In this document: one piece after another, positions 34,047 through 43,446 of the stretch | Position numbering within the stretch: position 1 is the stretch's first letter | Layout of the letters: each line of letters begins with the position of its first letter | From: Polyangiaceae bacterium | Lineage (GTDB): Bacteria; Myxococcota_A; Polyangia; Polyangiales; Polyangiaceae | DNA: 64,000 nucleotides | Direction: 5' to 3' | NCBI GenBank assembly: GCA_020633235.1 | Contig: JACKEA010000003.1 | Location: forward strand, 868,001-932,000 | Translations under genes and position numbers: made by a program | Notes under the pieces: generated by a model | Databases searched by the model: none | What the model saw: only the letters and a program-made list of their open reading frames with translations | Told to the model about the DNA's origin: nothing

Positions 34047-35609
34047 TCATGTGCCGCCGAGGACGACACCGGCGCGGAGCTCGGAGAGCTTGGCGAAGTC
34101 CGCGACCAGCCGCTTCATCTCCGGAGCCGTGTCCGCAACGAACACGAAGGCCTGCGGCGCGCTCGCCCGGGCCACCACGAAGGCTCCGGGCTGCTTCGCG
34201 CGCTGGCGCACCTGGCGCACGGTCTCGGCACCTACGGCCCCTTCGTAGCCCTCCAAGTGCTGGAGATCCGCGCGGCGTAGCATCAGCACGCGACTCCAGC
34301 GCGCTCGCTGTTCCAGAATGATGTTGGTCCGCCGCGGAACCACGCTCGAGTCACTCACGGTGACCGGCGCGTGCACGGCCCGCGCGAGGGCGTCGTAGGC
34401 GTCGACGAAGCTCGGATCGTACAGGCACACCCAAGGGCGGAGATACGCCCGCGGCGGAAGGCCGTGCGGAAACGCCGTGCGCACCGCGGCGAGGTACGAC
34501 TCGCGCGTGGAGTCGGCGTACAGGCCCCCCGGGGTGTCGAGCAGCACCGGCATCTTCGTCAGGAGCTCGCGCGCCACGGCATCGATGAGATCGTCGGAGT
34601 AGAGGCCGTCCGGGCGCCCCAAGCGTCGCTCGAGCTCGCCAGCGTCGAGCTTCTCCAGCACCATGCCGTTGCCGAGCGCTGCCGCCAGGGATTCGTCGAG
34701 CAGACCCCACGCCGGATAGGCGAGCGGGTCGTCGTCGTTGGCGAAGACGTTGGCCAGCCGCACGGCCTGGTCGCGCTTGGCCGTCGCGAACAAGAAGTGA
34801 AACAGCTCGTGCATCACCACCGCGAGGCGCGCGTCGAGGTTCTCTTGCGGTACCAGCTCCACGAAGGAGACGCGCCCGCGGTTCTGACCGTAGGAAGCGG
34901 AGTCGTGCTCCGGCCGAAACAGGAGCTCGAACTCGAGCTCGGTGTGGGGCGGCAGCTCGCTGTCGTAGAAGCGAGCCGCGCGCTCGATGAAGGCGCCGAG
35001 CTTCGCCCGGCGGAAGCGCTCGGCCAGCGCCTGCGCGCGCTCTTCCAAGGGGGCCCGCTGCGCCGCGTAGGCTCGCGAATGACGTTCCGCGAACCGCTCG
35101 ATGACCTGGGCGCTGGCCTCCACGTCCCGGGGCTCCATGAACAGCGCGGCGTAGGCGCGGTAGCGCTCGAGGCCGCCGGCGGCGCGCTGCGCCAGCCGGA
35201 TGTGCGTCTCCACGCTGTTGGCGGAAAGCGGCAGAGGTAGCAGCGGATCTTCGGAATCCGTCCCTGCCTCGATGCGCCCCTGATAGCGCTGACGGATCTG
35301 CCGCCAACGCTCGAGCGCCGCGCGATCTTCGGAATCGAGGCCGCCCAGGTCCTTCTGCCACAGTGCCGCGTAGGCTTCGGTCGAGCAGGGCATCAGCCGC
35401 GCGAGACAGTCCAGTTGGTAGAGCAGGTTCGACCAGCGCGAAGCGTGAAACACGAAGCTCAGCCGAGCGCCGTCCACGCGCGCTTCGAAACCGTCGTTCC
35501 GCTGCTGGACCTTCTCGCTGGCCGGACAGCGGGGAACGACGCGCTGCGGCGCCGGTGCGCAGCCGAGCAGCATTGCAAGGAGAAGGGAGCTTCCGCGCCG
35601 GGCCAACAT
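34047..35609 (-). CDS. HExxH metallopeptidase-like lipoprotein
   Basis: 520 residues from ATG at 35609 (MLARRGSSLL). The signal peptide ends with the lipobox LLGC (Cys17). The central region has the zinc motif HELFH (H267, E268, H271) with a possible third ligand E306 in WGLLDESLA, a gluzincin-like spacing. The rest is helical with Arg/Glu/Ala-rich segments. It should face the periplasm or cell surface. Substrate unknown. Divergent from the DUF2378 gene. The ORF stays open upstream to 35714, but the signal peptide fixes this start. Confidence 0.72.
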   Translation of the reverse strand: MLARRGSSLLLAMLLGCAPAPQRVVPRCPASEKVQQRNDGFEARVDGARLSFVFHASRWSNLLYQLDCLARLMPCSTEAYAALWQKDLGGLDSEDRAALERWRQIRQRYQGRIEAGTDSEDPLLPLPLSANSVETHIRLAQRAAGGLERYRAYAALFMEPRDVEASAQVIERFAERHSRAYAAQRAPLEERAQALAERFRRAKLGAFIERAARFYDSELPPHTELEFELLFRPEHDSASYGQNRGRVSFVELVPQENLDARLAVVMHELFHFLFATAKRDQAVRLANVFANDDDPLAYPAWGLLDESLAAALGNGMVLEKLDAGELERRLGRPDGLYSDDLIDAVARELLTKMPVLLDTPGGLYADSTRESYLAAVRTAFPHGLPPRAYLRPWVCLYDPSFVDAYDALARAVHAPVTVSDSSVVPRRTNIILEQRARWSRVLMLRRADLQHLEGYEGAVGAETVRQVRQRAKQPGAFVVARASAPQAFVFVADTAPEMKRLVADFAKLSELRAGVVLGGT

Positions 35610-35661
35610 CCCATGGTCACTGTAGCGCGAAGAATCTTTCGAAAGGTGCAATACTCGCGGC

Positions 35662-36219
35662 ATGCGGGTGAAGGGCACCGCGTACCACGCTCGACTCAAC
35701 TTGCTTCGCAGCAAGTGGGGGGAAGAGAAGGTCGCCGCGTTTTTGAAAGGCTTTCACGAGCGTCATCCTTCGTTCCCCCGCAAGGTGCTGGCGACGACAT
35801 GGATGCCCGCCGACGAGTTCTTGAAGCTGAACGATGCCATCGTGGACGAAGTGTACGACGGCGACGACGAATCACTGTGGGAGCTGGGAGAGGCCAGCGC
35901 CGCTTGGACGCTGAAGGACGGTCCTTACAAGAACCTGCTCGAGACCCGGGACACGCGCCGCTTCGCGAACCTGGCCAAGGTGATGTACGCGAACTTCTTC
36001 GACACCGGTTCGGCTCGTTCGGATTACCAGCCCGAGCGCGTGGACCTGTGGATTGAAGGCATTCCGGACGGGCTCCAGCACCTGTACTTCGAGTACTCCG
36101 TGGTGGGCTACTTTCGTCGTGGCCTGGAGCTGCTCGGCGAAACGGTGCGCTCGGAGTGCGTGGAGGGCTTCTCCAAGGGGGACCCGCGGGTGTTCTACAA
36201 GCTGCACCTCGGCAGCTGA
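35662..36219 (+). CDS. DUF2378 (TIGR02265) family protein
   Basis: 185 residues matching the myxobacterial TIGR02265/DUF2378 family in length and pattern: VKGTAYHARL at the start, a WMPADEFLKLNDAI segment and WELGEASA in the first half, and a final hydrophobic VVGYFRRGLELLG helix. The family is expanded in Myxococcota and of unknown function, often near signalling genes. It ends 3 bp from the stop of the convergent Ser/Thr kinase gene. Confidence 0.78.
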   Translation: MRVKGTAYHARLNLLRSKWGEEKVAAFLKGFHERHPSFPRKVLATTWMPADEFLKLNDAIVDEVYDGDDESLWELGEASAAWTLKDGPYKNLLETRDTRRFANLAKVMYANFFDTGSARSDYQPERVDLWIEGIPDGLQHLYFEYSVVGYFRRGLELLGETVRSECVEGFSKGDPRVFYKLHLGS

Positions 36220-36222
36220 GCG

Positions 36223-38568
36223 CTACTTCTTCTTGGCTTCGTTCATGCGCGCTTGGATGTCGGAAGACGCCTGGCGAAAATCCGCGGCTTCCTTGGCGCA
36301 GGCCGGCGGACACGGCGAGCGCTTCCGCTTACCGCACCCGCGCTTGGTTCCCGTAGCCACGGACAAGAGCGCGGCGATGGTGCGCGTGTCGCCCTCCTTC
36401 GCGGCTTGCTCGAGCAGCGGAACGCGTGCTTCACAGCTGGGCGCGGTGCGGATTCGATAGGTGATGGCCAGCTCGGGCGTGAAGCGCGTCTGAACGTCCG
36501 GGTCGTCGAGGCGCTCTCGGGCCGAGCGCCGGAGGGTCTGACTGGTGAGCATCAGATCGTAGAGCAGATCCGGCCCCACCTGACCCATGCGTTGGGCCAT
36601 GAGATCCAACGCCTGGATGGACGACTCCGCGGGACCGAGGGCGATCTTCACCACCAGGGTGGAGAGATCGCGATCGAGCACGCGGCTCGGAGCCACCGTG
36701 AACAAGTTGCCGAGCACGTCGATGGCCTGGGAGTAGCTGGCCGGATCCCTTCCCAGCGCGCGCGCCAGGGGCTCGAGCACCGCGGGGTCCTTCGGATAGC
36801 GCTTGCGCAGCTCCAGCAAGGCTTCGGCGCCCTTCGAAATCGCGTCCGCGACCTCGTCGGTGGGCGCGCGCTGGATCATGACCAGGGCCGACGAGGGCGG
36901 CGCCGCGCTCGCCGTCACGACCGCCGCGACCGAGTCCGCGGGCAGGGCGTCCAAATTGATGGGCTCCGCGCTCGCCGTCGTGCCCGGCGGCGGCGGCAGC
37001 ACCGGACGGTGCGAGCGGGCGCGGCCGAAACCGATCAGGGCGATGGTCGCGACGGCCACGGTGCCGAACACCCCGGGCCCCGCCAGCATGCGCCGCAAGA
37101 ATCCCCCGCTGCTCCGCGGCAGCAAGCGGCGTCGGACCACCATGCCCACTGCAGTGATCAGCGCGACGACGAATAGGATCGGACCCCACCCCGCCCAGCC
37201 GGAAAGATTGGGCGCCAGGGGCGGCGTGTTCAACGCACGACCAAAGCCATCGAAGGCACGGCCGAGCAGCGTCACGCCACCGTACACGGCCACGGCCATG
37301 ATCAGCGGTCCGCGCAGCCGAGGGATCAGCTCCACGATCCGCACGCTGTTGTTCCACAGCCGCCGGCGAATGAAGCGAATGGTGAGCACCAACGGCGTGA
37401 TCAGCGTGCCGATGACCGCCGCCAGCACCAACACGAACTCCGTGGATGAGAGCTGGCGCCCGCCCCAGAACAAGTCTTGCAGGCCGACGATGGTGGTGAC
37501 CAGACCCAACAGGCCCAACAAAAGGGCGAGCGTGAGCAGGAACACCAGCTCGCTGCGGGCGGTGCCCACGTCCACGTCGTCCGCGCTGGAACCGACGCGC
37601 GACATCAGCGCGCCGCGTGGCGGCCGAGCACCCGTCTCGGCCCGACTGTAGACGTCGAACAGCTCCAGCGCCGCGTCGAGCTCCGGCATCGATTGATAGC
37701 GATCCGACACCTCTCGCGCCATCGCGCGCTGCACCACCAGCTCCAGCTCCTCGGGCATGGTGGGCGCGTACTTGCGGGGCCGCTCGGGCTCCGAGCTCAT
37801 CACCGCCAGCACCGTCTGCTGTGGGGACTCTTCGTTGAAGGGCGCTCGACCCGTGAGCGCGGTGTACAAGATGGCGCCCACGCCATAGATGTCCACGCGG
37901 TGATCCGCGCGATCGCCACGGGCCTGCTCCGGCGACATGTAGGCGGGCGTTCCCATCACCAGGCCGGTGCGGGTGACGGTGTTGCCGGTCATCTCCGTGA
38001 ACCGAGAGAGACCGAAGTCGAGGACCTTGACCTTGGGGCGATCCAACGGGCCCGTGAGATAGATGTTCTCCGGCTTCAGGTCGCGATGAATGACGCCGGC
38101 GTCGTGGGCGGCCTCGAGGGCGTGACAGACCTGGCGGGCAATGTAGACGGCGAGCTCGGGCGACAGTTGCTTTTGCTGCTCGATGAAGTCGCCGAGCTCG
38201 AGCCCTTCCAGGTACTGATTGACGATGTAAGGCCGGCCGTCCTTCGTGTAGCCGAAATCGAAGACCCCCACGACGTTGGGGTGGTCGATGCTGGCGGCGG
38301 CGTCCGCCTCCCGCTGGAAGCGGGTGCGCACCTCCTGGCTGGAGGCCATCTCGGAGCGCAGCACCTTGATGGCGTAGCGTTTGCCGGCGATGCGGGTGTG
38401 GTGGGCCTCGAACACCAGCCCCATGCCCCCCTCCCCCACCAGCCGGTGGAGGATGTAGGTGTCCTGGAGCGTCGTCCCAAGCAGGCTCTCCGCGGCCTCG
38501 TCCCGGTCCAGCTCGACGAGCCCGGGAGTATCCAGCTTGGTAGGTCTTTCGGGAGAGGAGCTCGCCAT
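36223..38568 (-). CDS. Ser/Thr protein kinase with polytopic membrane half
   Basis: 781 residues. The Hanks-type kinase domain spans about 38-300: glycine loop GEGGMG 45-50, catalytic K68, HRDLKPEN 161-168 with D163, DFG 184-186 and the MGTPAYMSPE activation segment 205-214. A set of about five membrane helices (roughly 340-545) follows, where most bacterial kinases have only one. The C-terminal ~190 residues are soluble and helical. The kinase is therefore predicted to be active and cytoplasmic with a multi-pass anchor and a second soluble domain of unknown function. Confidence 0.93.
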   Translation of the reverse strand: MASSSPERPTKLDTPGLVELDRDEAAESLLGTTLQDTYILHRLVGEGGMGLVFEAHHTRIAGKRYAIKVLRSEMASSQEVRTRFQREADAAASIDHPNVVGVFDFGYTKDGRPYIVNQYLEGLELGDFIEQQKQLSPELAVYIARQVCHALEAAHDAGVIHRDLKPENIYLTGPLDRPKVKVLDFGLSRFTEMTGNTVTRTGLVMGTPAYMSPEQARGDRADHRVDIYGVGAILYTALTGRAPFNEESPQQTVLAVMSSEPERPRKYAPTMPEELELVVQRAMAREVSDRYQSMPELDAALELFDVYSRAETGARPPRGALMSRVGSSADDVDVGTARSELVFLLTLALLLGLLGLVTTIVGLQDLFWGGRQLSSTEFVLVLAAVIGTLITPLVLTIRFIRRRLWNNSVRIVELIPRLRGPLIMAVAVYGGVTLLGRAFDGFGRALNTPPLAPNLSGWAGWGPILFVVALITAVGMVVRRRLLPRSSGGFLRRMLAGPGVFGTVAVATIALIGFGRARSHRPVLPPPPGTTASAEPINLDALPADSVAAVVTASAAPPSSALVMIQRAPTDEVADAISKGAEALLELRKRYPKDPAVLEPLARALGRDPASYSQAIDVLGNLFTVAPSRVLDRDLSTLVVKIALGPAESSIQALDLMAQRMGQVGPDLLYDLMLTSQTLRRSARERLDDPDVQTRFTPELAITYRIRTAPSCEARVPLLEQAAKEGDTRTIAALLSVATGTKRGCGKRKRSPCPPACAKEAADFRQASSDIQARMNEAKKK

Positions 38569-38662
38569 TCCGTGCCGCGAATTGGCCCAAACGTGCCGTG
38601 CGCCGCGAGCCGCCGAGGCATCCTAGCTCCCCCGGCCGCCGGGGTCGACACGTCTCGAAGAC

Positions 38663-39445
38663 CTACAGCGCCTCCACCCGTGTACCCGCGTGAAGCTTCG
38701 ATTGAAAGCGATCCGAAATGGTCACGAAAGAGGGCGCAGTTTCGGCCAGGCCGAGCGTCCTGAGGCGCTGGGCCATGGGGTGATCGGACGCTCCAATTTC
38801 CAGCCGCAAGCTCCCGGAAGAGTGGATCCGGATGGGGCCACGCACGTCCACGGGCGTCCGGATCAGCGCGCCGTCCAGGAACGTGTAGGTGGATAGCGAG
38901 AGCGGCGGACCAACGATGCCTCGCCCCGCGTCGCCACGGAGCCGCAGGATGCGGCGCTGGCCATCGGGATCCATCACCGAGCTGTCGAAGTGCCGCCCAC
39001 GGAGCTCGAAGGGGATTTCGGTGACGAACTTCGGGTAGCCCCAGAGCTCACGCCCAGCGGCGTTGGCGAGGGCCGTGGTCACGGGCAGGTCGACCACGTA
39101 CATGCCGATGCGCCGCGCGCGCGGCGAGCGCATCAGATCCAGCGGGCCGAGAGCCGGCCGCGGCTCCCCCTCGCGCAGCACCAGGATCGCCGTGCCCATC
39201 TCGTTGTACACGCCCACCGACGTGTCTCGGTACTCGTAGAAGGCCAGCGCGCACGCGGCGCGGCGGCCGCGCACGACCGCCGGGACCAGATGCGTGCCCT
39301 CGAGCACTTGCTCCACGCCAGCGAGCGGCGCGTCGAAGAACGCCACCACGGTGCGCACGTCGAAGTACAGGATGGGTAGATCCACGAGTCCGGCGCTGGT
39401 GTGGTGCGTGGTGCGAGGAACTCGGAAAAATCTTCGGTTCTTCAT
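38663..39445 (-). CDS. Acetoacetate-decarboxylase-family protein
   Basis: 260 residues with the ADC fold. The Schiff-base lysine position is K139 in the segment ELWGYPKF. True acetoacetate decarboxylases carry the lysine in a similar motif, but many family members act on other beta-keto or enol compounds as decarboxylases, aldolases or hydratases. The start ATG overlaps the stop of the upstream acyl-CoA dehydrogenase gene. The context suggests that its substrate comes from acyl-CoA oxidation; the exact reaction is unclear. Confidence 0.78.
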   Translation of the reverse strand: MKNRRFFRVPRTTHHTSAGLVDLPILYFDVRTVVAFFDAPLAGVEQVLEGTHLVPAVVRGRRAACALAFYEYRDTSVGVYNEMGTAILVLREGEPRPALGPLDLMRSPRARRIGMYVVDLPVTTALANAAGRELWGYPKFVTEIPFELRGRHFDSSVMDPDGQRRILRLRGDAGRGIVGPPLSLSTYTFLDGALIRTPVDVRGPIRIHSSGSLRLEIGASDHPMAQRLRTLGLAETAPSFVTISDRFQSKLHAGTRVEAL

Positions 39446-40782
39446 GGTGCGAGCTCGTGTTGCAGGTCCTCGATCATGGCCAGCCGGTTGATCTCGTTGG
39501 TTCCCTCGAAGATCTGGGTCAGCCGCGCGTCACGGTACGCCTTCTCCACCCGGCCGTCGTGGCGCACGGCGTGGTTGCCGAGCAGATCCATGGCGCGGGT
39601 GCAGACCCTCCGCGCGACGTCCGTGGCAAATTGTTTCGCGGCCGCCGCTTCGTGCTGGACCGCCTGCTTCCGACGGGCCGCCGCCCACACCATGGACCGG
39701 GCCGCGGCGGTGTCGGCCACCATGCGCGCGAGCTCGAGCTGTACATGCTGGTAGTCCACCAAACGACGACGCCCCAGGCGGTAGTCGCGGGCGAAGCTCA
39801 GCGCCGTTTCCGTGGCGCCGCGGGCGAAGCCCACGCCCATCCCCGCCACGGGAATGCGGGACATGTTCAAAACGGCGCGATTGAGCGCCCAACCGCGACG
39901 CTCCCCCACGAGCACGTGGTCCCGGGGAACGAAGGCGTCCTCCAGGAGCACCTCCGCCGCTCCCGACGCGCGCATGCCCATCTTCAGCTCGGTGCGCACC
40001 ACCGTGAGGCCGTCGCTCGGCTGGCGCACGACGAACGCCGTCCAGGACTCCATTCCTTCGCCTTCGAGGGCGGCGAACACGACGATGGTCTTGGCGATGT
40101 CTCCGCCGGAGATGTAGACCTTGCGCCCGCTCAAGCGATAGCCGCCGGCAGCGCGGCGTGCGACGACGCCGGGGACGTAGGACCGTGCACCGTGGCCGTC
40201 CTCCACGTCCGAGCCGCCGCCGGGCTCGGTGATGGCGTAGGCAAAGACGTGAGGCCGACCCTCGGCGCACTCGGCGAAGGCGGGCACGACGAAGCGGCGA
40301 ATGGCGCGCAGCCCGGACAGCACGATGGGAGCGACCCCGAGCGCCGTCGCCGACAGCAGCAGCATCAAGCCACCGTCCACCGCCGCCAGCTCCTCGGTCT
40401 TGAGCGCCGCCGGCAGCGCGAGCGGCTGCGCCAGCAGCAACGGGTTCTGCGAGCCGAACGGCCGGGGCAGGAGGTCGCTCAAGAGCCCCGCGCGAGCTGC
40501 GACCTCCAACAGCTCCCGCGCCGGCGGCGTCAGCTCCCCCACCGGCGGGTGGGGCGCCGCGTCCGCGGCCAGCGCCCGGGGCGCGAGCTCCGCCTCGGCG
40601 AACGCGCGCATGCGCCGGCGAAACTGCGCGAGGGGTCGCGGCAAGCTCTCGGTATCCGCTTCCCAGAGCGAGCGCTCCGGATACATCACCAGCGATTGCG
40701 CCAAGCGCCCGAGGCCACCGAAGGCGAGCTGTGGGGACAGCGGGTGATCCGGGGGCAGATGACCGACGACGCGCTCAGCCAT
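39442..40782 (-). CDS. Acyl-CoA dehydrogenase, catalytic subunit
   Basis: 446 residues. The family signatures are present: the FAD/substrate motif AITEPGGGSD near residues 170-180 and the C-terminal IFEGTNEI carrying the usual catalytic glutamate. It has a longer N-terminal helical part than short-chain enzymes. It catalyses alpha,beta-dehydrogenation of an acyl-CoA with electrons passed to ETF. It overlaps the second, shorter dehydrogenase by 8 bp and the ADC-like gene by 4 bp, so the three form one operon. Confidence 0.9.
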   Translation of the reverse strand: MAERVVGHLPPDHPLSPQLAFGGLGRLAQSLVMYPERSLWEADTESLPRPLAQFRRRMRAFAEAELAPRALAADAAPHPPVGELTPPARELLEVAARAGLLSDLLPRPFGSQNPLLLAQPLALPAALKTEELAAVDGGLMLLLSATALGVAPIVLSGLRAIRRFVVPAFAECAEGRPHVFAYAITEPGGGSDVEDGHGARSYVPGVVARRAAGGYRLSGRKVYISGGDIAKTIVVFAALEGEGMESWTAFVVRQPSDGLTVVRTELKMGMRASGAAEVLLEDAFVPRDHVLVGERRGWALNRAVLNMSRIPVAGMGVGFARGATETALSFARDYRLGRRRLVDYQHVQLELARMVADTAAARSMVWAAARRKQAVQHEAAAAKQFATDVARRVCTRAMDLLGNHAVRHDGRVEKAYRDARLTQIFEGTNEINRLAMIEDLQHELAP

Positions 40783-41791
40783 GGATCTGTTCCCAGCGGA
40801 CGGCGATGGCTCCGAGCTCTCCCGGGCTGGCGAGGCGATGGCGCAAGTGGTTCACGTCCCGCACGATCTTCTCCATCCCCGTGTCGCGCATGTAGCCCAG
40901 GCCGCCGAAGACCTGAAGTGCGGCGTTGGCGGCTTCGCACAGCCGCGACAACGCGCTTCCGGCGAGGGCCAGCGCGGACACCACGGAACCCGGGCTGGTG
41001 GGGCGCGGCGCCTCCAGCGCGAGCTCCGCGCTCACGCCCGCCAGCACGGAAAGCTGAGCCAGAAGCAGCTCTCGCACCGCCGCGTGCGCTTCGATCGCAC
41101 TGCCGCCCTGCTGCCGCTCGGCCGCGAACTGCCTTGCCATGCGGGCGCCACGGCCCACCGCAGCCAGAGCGAGCGCCACGGATGCGAGAGCCTCCACGCG
41201 GAGCGCGAACAGGTACTCCGCCGTCGGCGCCTCGTCTTGGGGTTCGCCCGTCAACGACAGCGCGAGGGTGACGAGCGCATCCAGCCCATGCGCATTGGGC
41301 AAGGGCGTGGACTTTGCAGCCCAACGCCCGAGCCGCAGCTGCTGTCCGTCCCACACCGGAGCCAACACCCACCGGGGCAGCGCCGCGGCAACGACCACGC
41401 GAGGGCTGGCGAGGTCGTAGACGTCGGCCAAGGGTTCTGGGGGCTCACGCTCTGCGAGCCAGTCCGCGAGCGCTTCGCGGCCGAGGCCATAGTGACCGTG
41501 CACCACGACCAGATCCGTCGCGCCGGGCATGCGTCGCGCCAGCGCGCGCTGATGCAGAGCGAGGGCGACGCTCACGTCGTGCTCGGCGATCACCGAGAGC
41601 AACGCGATACCGCGAGGGATGTCCGCCCACAGTCCACCGTCGGGCTCCGTCAGCCCGAGGTCGTCCATCTCCGTCAGCAGGGACGCGAGTCGCTCTTGCC
41701 GAACCGGGAGCTCGTGCCGCGCCACCTCGGGGTGGACACGCTCTCGCGCGAAGCGCCGAAGCTCCGCCAGCTCTGGGTCGCTGCTCTCCAT
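40775..41791 (-). CDS. Short acyl-CoA dehydrogenase-like protein, probable partner subunit
   Basis: 338 residues, clearly related to the acyl-CoA dehydrogenase C-terminal helical domain (NAALQVFGGLGYMRDTGMEKIVRD near the end, split here as NAALQVFGGLGY and MRDTGMEKIVRD). The catalytic EGT(N/S)E motif is absent, and the N-terminal half has only weak similarity. Paired genes with one complete and one degenerate member are known for heterotetrameric FadE enzymes of steroid-type substrates in actinobacteria. A structural or regulatory role beside the 446-residue enzyme is inferred. First gene of the operon. Confidence 0.8.
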   Translation of the reverse strand: MESSDPELAELRRFARERVHPEVARHELPVRQERLASLLTEMDDLGLTEPDGGLWADIPRGIALLSVIAEHDVSVALALHQRALARRMPGATDLVVVHGHYGLGREALADWLAEREPPEPLADVYDLASPRVVVAAALPRWVLAPVWDGQQLRLGRWAAKSTPLPNAHGLDALVTLALSLTGEPQDEAPTAEYLFALRVEALASVALALAAVGRGARMARQFAAERQQGGSAIEAHAAVRELLLAQLSVLAGVSAELALEAPRPTSPGSVVSALALAGSALSRLCEAANAALQVFGGLGYMRDTGMEKIVRDVNHLRHRLASPGELGAIAVRWEQIHG

Positions 41792-41933
41792 CAGCCGACA
41801 GTCTGCCGCGCCCAGCGCGCTTGGGGCAGACCCGATCTACTGGGGCCGGCTGACGCCCGACAGGTGAGTACCCGCGGGCGCACCCCGCCGCCGCCGAGCT
41901 TCGCTATGATTCCGCCGAGAGCGAGGTGAGCCG

Positions 41934-42149
41934 ATGACGGAAAGACACGTGAGGCTCGAGACGCTGCGCTGCCGGCGTACGGGGGAGATGTATTCCGTGG
42001 ACGAGCATGAGCAGTGCCCGTATTGCTCCGCGGACGCAGAAGCGATCCGGAAGTCCGGGAAGCACGAAGACTTCTGTGACTTCTGCCCGGGGACGGACCC
42101 CGTCAGCTTCGGCTTTCCAAGCGACACGTCGCGCAACGTCCGGCGCTGA
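41934..42149 (+). CDS. Small four-to-six-cysteine zinc-ribbon protein
   Basis: 71 residues with the cysteine pairs CPYC and CDFC-PG and a single earlier Cys, typical of a small zinc ribbon. No hydrophobic segment. It is encoded alone, divergent from the dehydrogenase operon, with a GAGGTGAGCCG ribosome-binding region upstream of the ATG. Function unknown. Confidence 0.6.
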   Translation: MTERHVRLETLRCRRTGEMYSVDEHEQCPYCSADAEAIRKSGKHEDFCDFCPGTDPVSFGFPSDTSRNVRR

Positions 42150-42197
42150 TGACTCCATGAGATCCGTCACCAGCCACCCTCGGTGGCAGGGCGAGAT

Positions 42198-42548
42198 CTA
42201 CTTGACCGGCCACACCGTGCCGCAGCGAACCAGGGGCCCGATCATGGCCTTGAAGTACTGGTTGCTCTCGCTCTTGTGGGGCTTCATCAGCGAGTTCCGC
42301 TTGGACTTGCTGAGCGCCTGCCAGCGCGTGTTCACGTCCTTGATCTTGTCCGCGTTGGCCTTTTCCCAATCCATGATGGCGCCAGTGAGCTCCGAGCAGT
42401 TCTTGTGCTCGTCCGCCATCTTCGCCTGAGCCCCCATCAGCGCCACGCGGTCCTTGGCCAGCGCCTTCTCCTCCGGAGTCGCGCACCCCGAGATCATTCC
42501 CACACAGACGAGCGCCGCGAGAGTCCTACGAGCCGTTCGATACGTCAT
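42198..42548 (-). CDS. Small lipoprotein
   Basis: 116 residues from ATG at 42548. The signal peptide ends in ISGCATPE, a good lipobox. The mature part is a highly charged amphipathic helix pair (DRVALMGAQAKMADEHKNC, KADKIKD...), with a Cys near residue 51 and another near the C-terminus. No catalytic motif or known family. It may be a spacer-type outer-membrane lipoprotein. It is followed by no gene on its strand until 41791. Confidence 0.65.
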   Translation of the reverse strand: MTYRTARRTLAALVCVGMISGCATPEEKALAKDRVALMGAQAKMADEHKNCSELTGAIMDWEKANADKIKDVNTRWQALSKSKRNSLMKPHKSESNQYFKAMIGPLVRCGTVWPVK

Positions 42549-42628
42549 GTTCACTCCAACGAAGTAGAGAGGGGCGCGGCCCGCACCGCGCCCCCCTGAT
42601 ACGCCACTCGAGACGACGTCTTCCCGGC

Positions 42629-43228
42629 TCAGCCGCCGGGCTTGAACTTCACCTTCTCTTCGCGGTTCGAGAGATCCGCGCCCGACCGGTAGGGCCGGCG
42701 ATTGGTGTAGGTCATCGTGACGTTCGCGTTCTCGAGGGTCTCGGGAACTTCGAACAGCACCCAGCCCTTCGACTTCTCCCCCTTCCCCAAGCTGGTGGAC
42801 TTGAAGGTGGGCGAGCAGTCCGAGCCGCTGCGCGTGGTTGCTCGGTAGGTGAGCCCCTCGGGATCCGTGACCTTGAAGTACGACCAAGATGAAGAGTGGC
42901 TCTTGTCGCCGTTGCCCTCGGAGAGCACCAACACGCCGATGAGCTTTTGCTTCTTCTTGGAAAGCGCGCGCCGACTGTAGAAGTTGCTCAGACGGCAGTC
43001 CTTGAACTCCTGCAGCGTGATGCTGATGCCGTCGAGCTTGGCGACTTCGTTGAGCTTGAACGTTTGAGTGGGGGTGGGTGGATCGACGGGCTTGGGTTTC
43101 GCCGTCGCGGTGGCGGTTGCCGCGGGGCCCGTACTCGTCGTCGTGCTCTTTTTCTTACACGCCAGCAGCGCCAGGCCCACGATGGCAATCGCGGGAACGA
43201 GCGCTCTGACTCCCAACCGGAGTCCCAT
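42629..43228 (-). CDS. DUF4352-like lipoprotein
   Basis: 199 residues from ATG at 43228. Signal peptide ending LALLACKKK, then a Thr/Ala/Pro linker. The C-terminal ~145 residues look like an immunoglobulin-like DUF4352 domain: alternating strands with KLIGVLVLSEGNGDKS, a central aromatic patch and a final VTMTYTNRR strand. Such lipoproteins bind ligands or sense envelope state in other bacteria; nothing more is known. A full palindromic repeat lies in the upstream region. Confidence 0.65.
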   Translation of the reverse strand: MGLRLGVRALVPAIAIVGLALLACKKKSTTTSTGPAATATATAKPKPVDPPTPTQTFKLNEVAKLDGISITLQEFKDCRLSNFYSRRALSKKKQKLIGVLVLSEGNGDKSHSSSWSYFKVTDPEGLTYRATTRSGSDCSPTFKSTSLGKGEKSKGWVLFEVPETLENANVTMTYTNRRPYRSGADLSNREEKVKFKPGG

Positions 43229-43304
43229 GCTACCTCCTGAAGTGGATCGGATTGCGATCGGCTCTGACCCTAACGGCAGATGCCGTTCGAGAAAACCCCA
43301 AGCC

Positions 43305-43380
43305 GCCCGTGCCCGCGCCGGACCAACCAGAAGGCCTCTGTCTAGAGATCCAGGTTGGTTTTCACGGCGCGGAACCTCGC
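43305..43380. repeat. Full copy of dispersed palindromic element
   Basis: Left arm GTGCCCGCGCCGGACCAACC (43309-43328), spacer about 24 bp containing CTAG, right arm GGTTGGTTTTCACGGCGCGG with AACC (43353-43375). It lies in the divergent gap between the DUF4352-like lipoprotein (start 43228) and the TerB-like gene (start 43447). The arms match with a small bulge. Confidence 0.65.
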
Positions 43381-43446
43381 AAGAAGGCCGCATCCCGTCC
43401 TGCCCCGTTGCCGTGCCGGGAAAGCCGTGGCATCCACGATAGTCCA

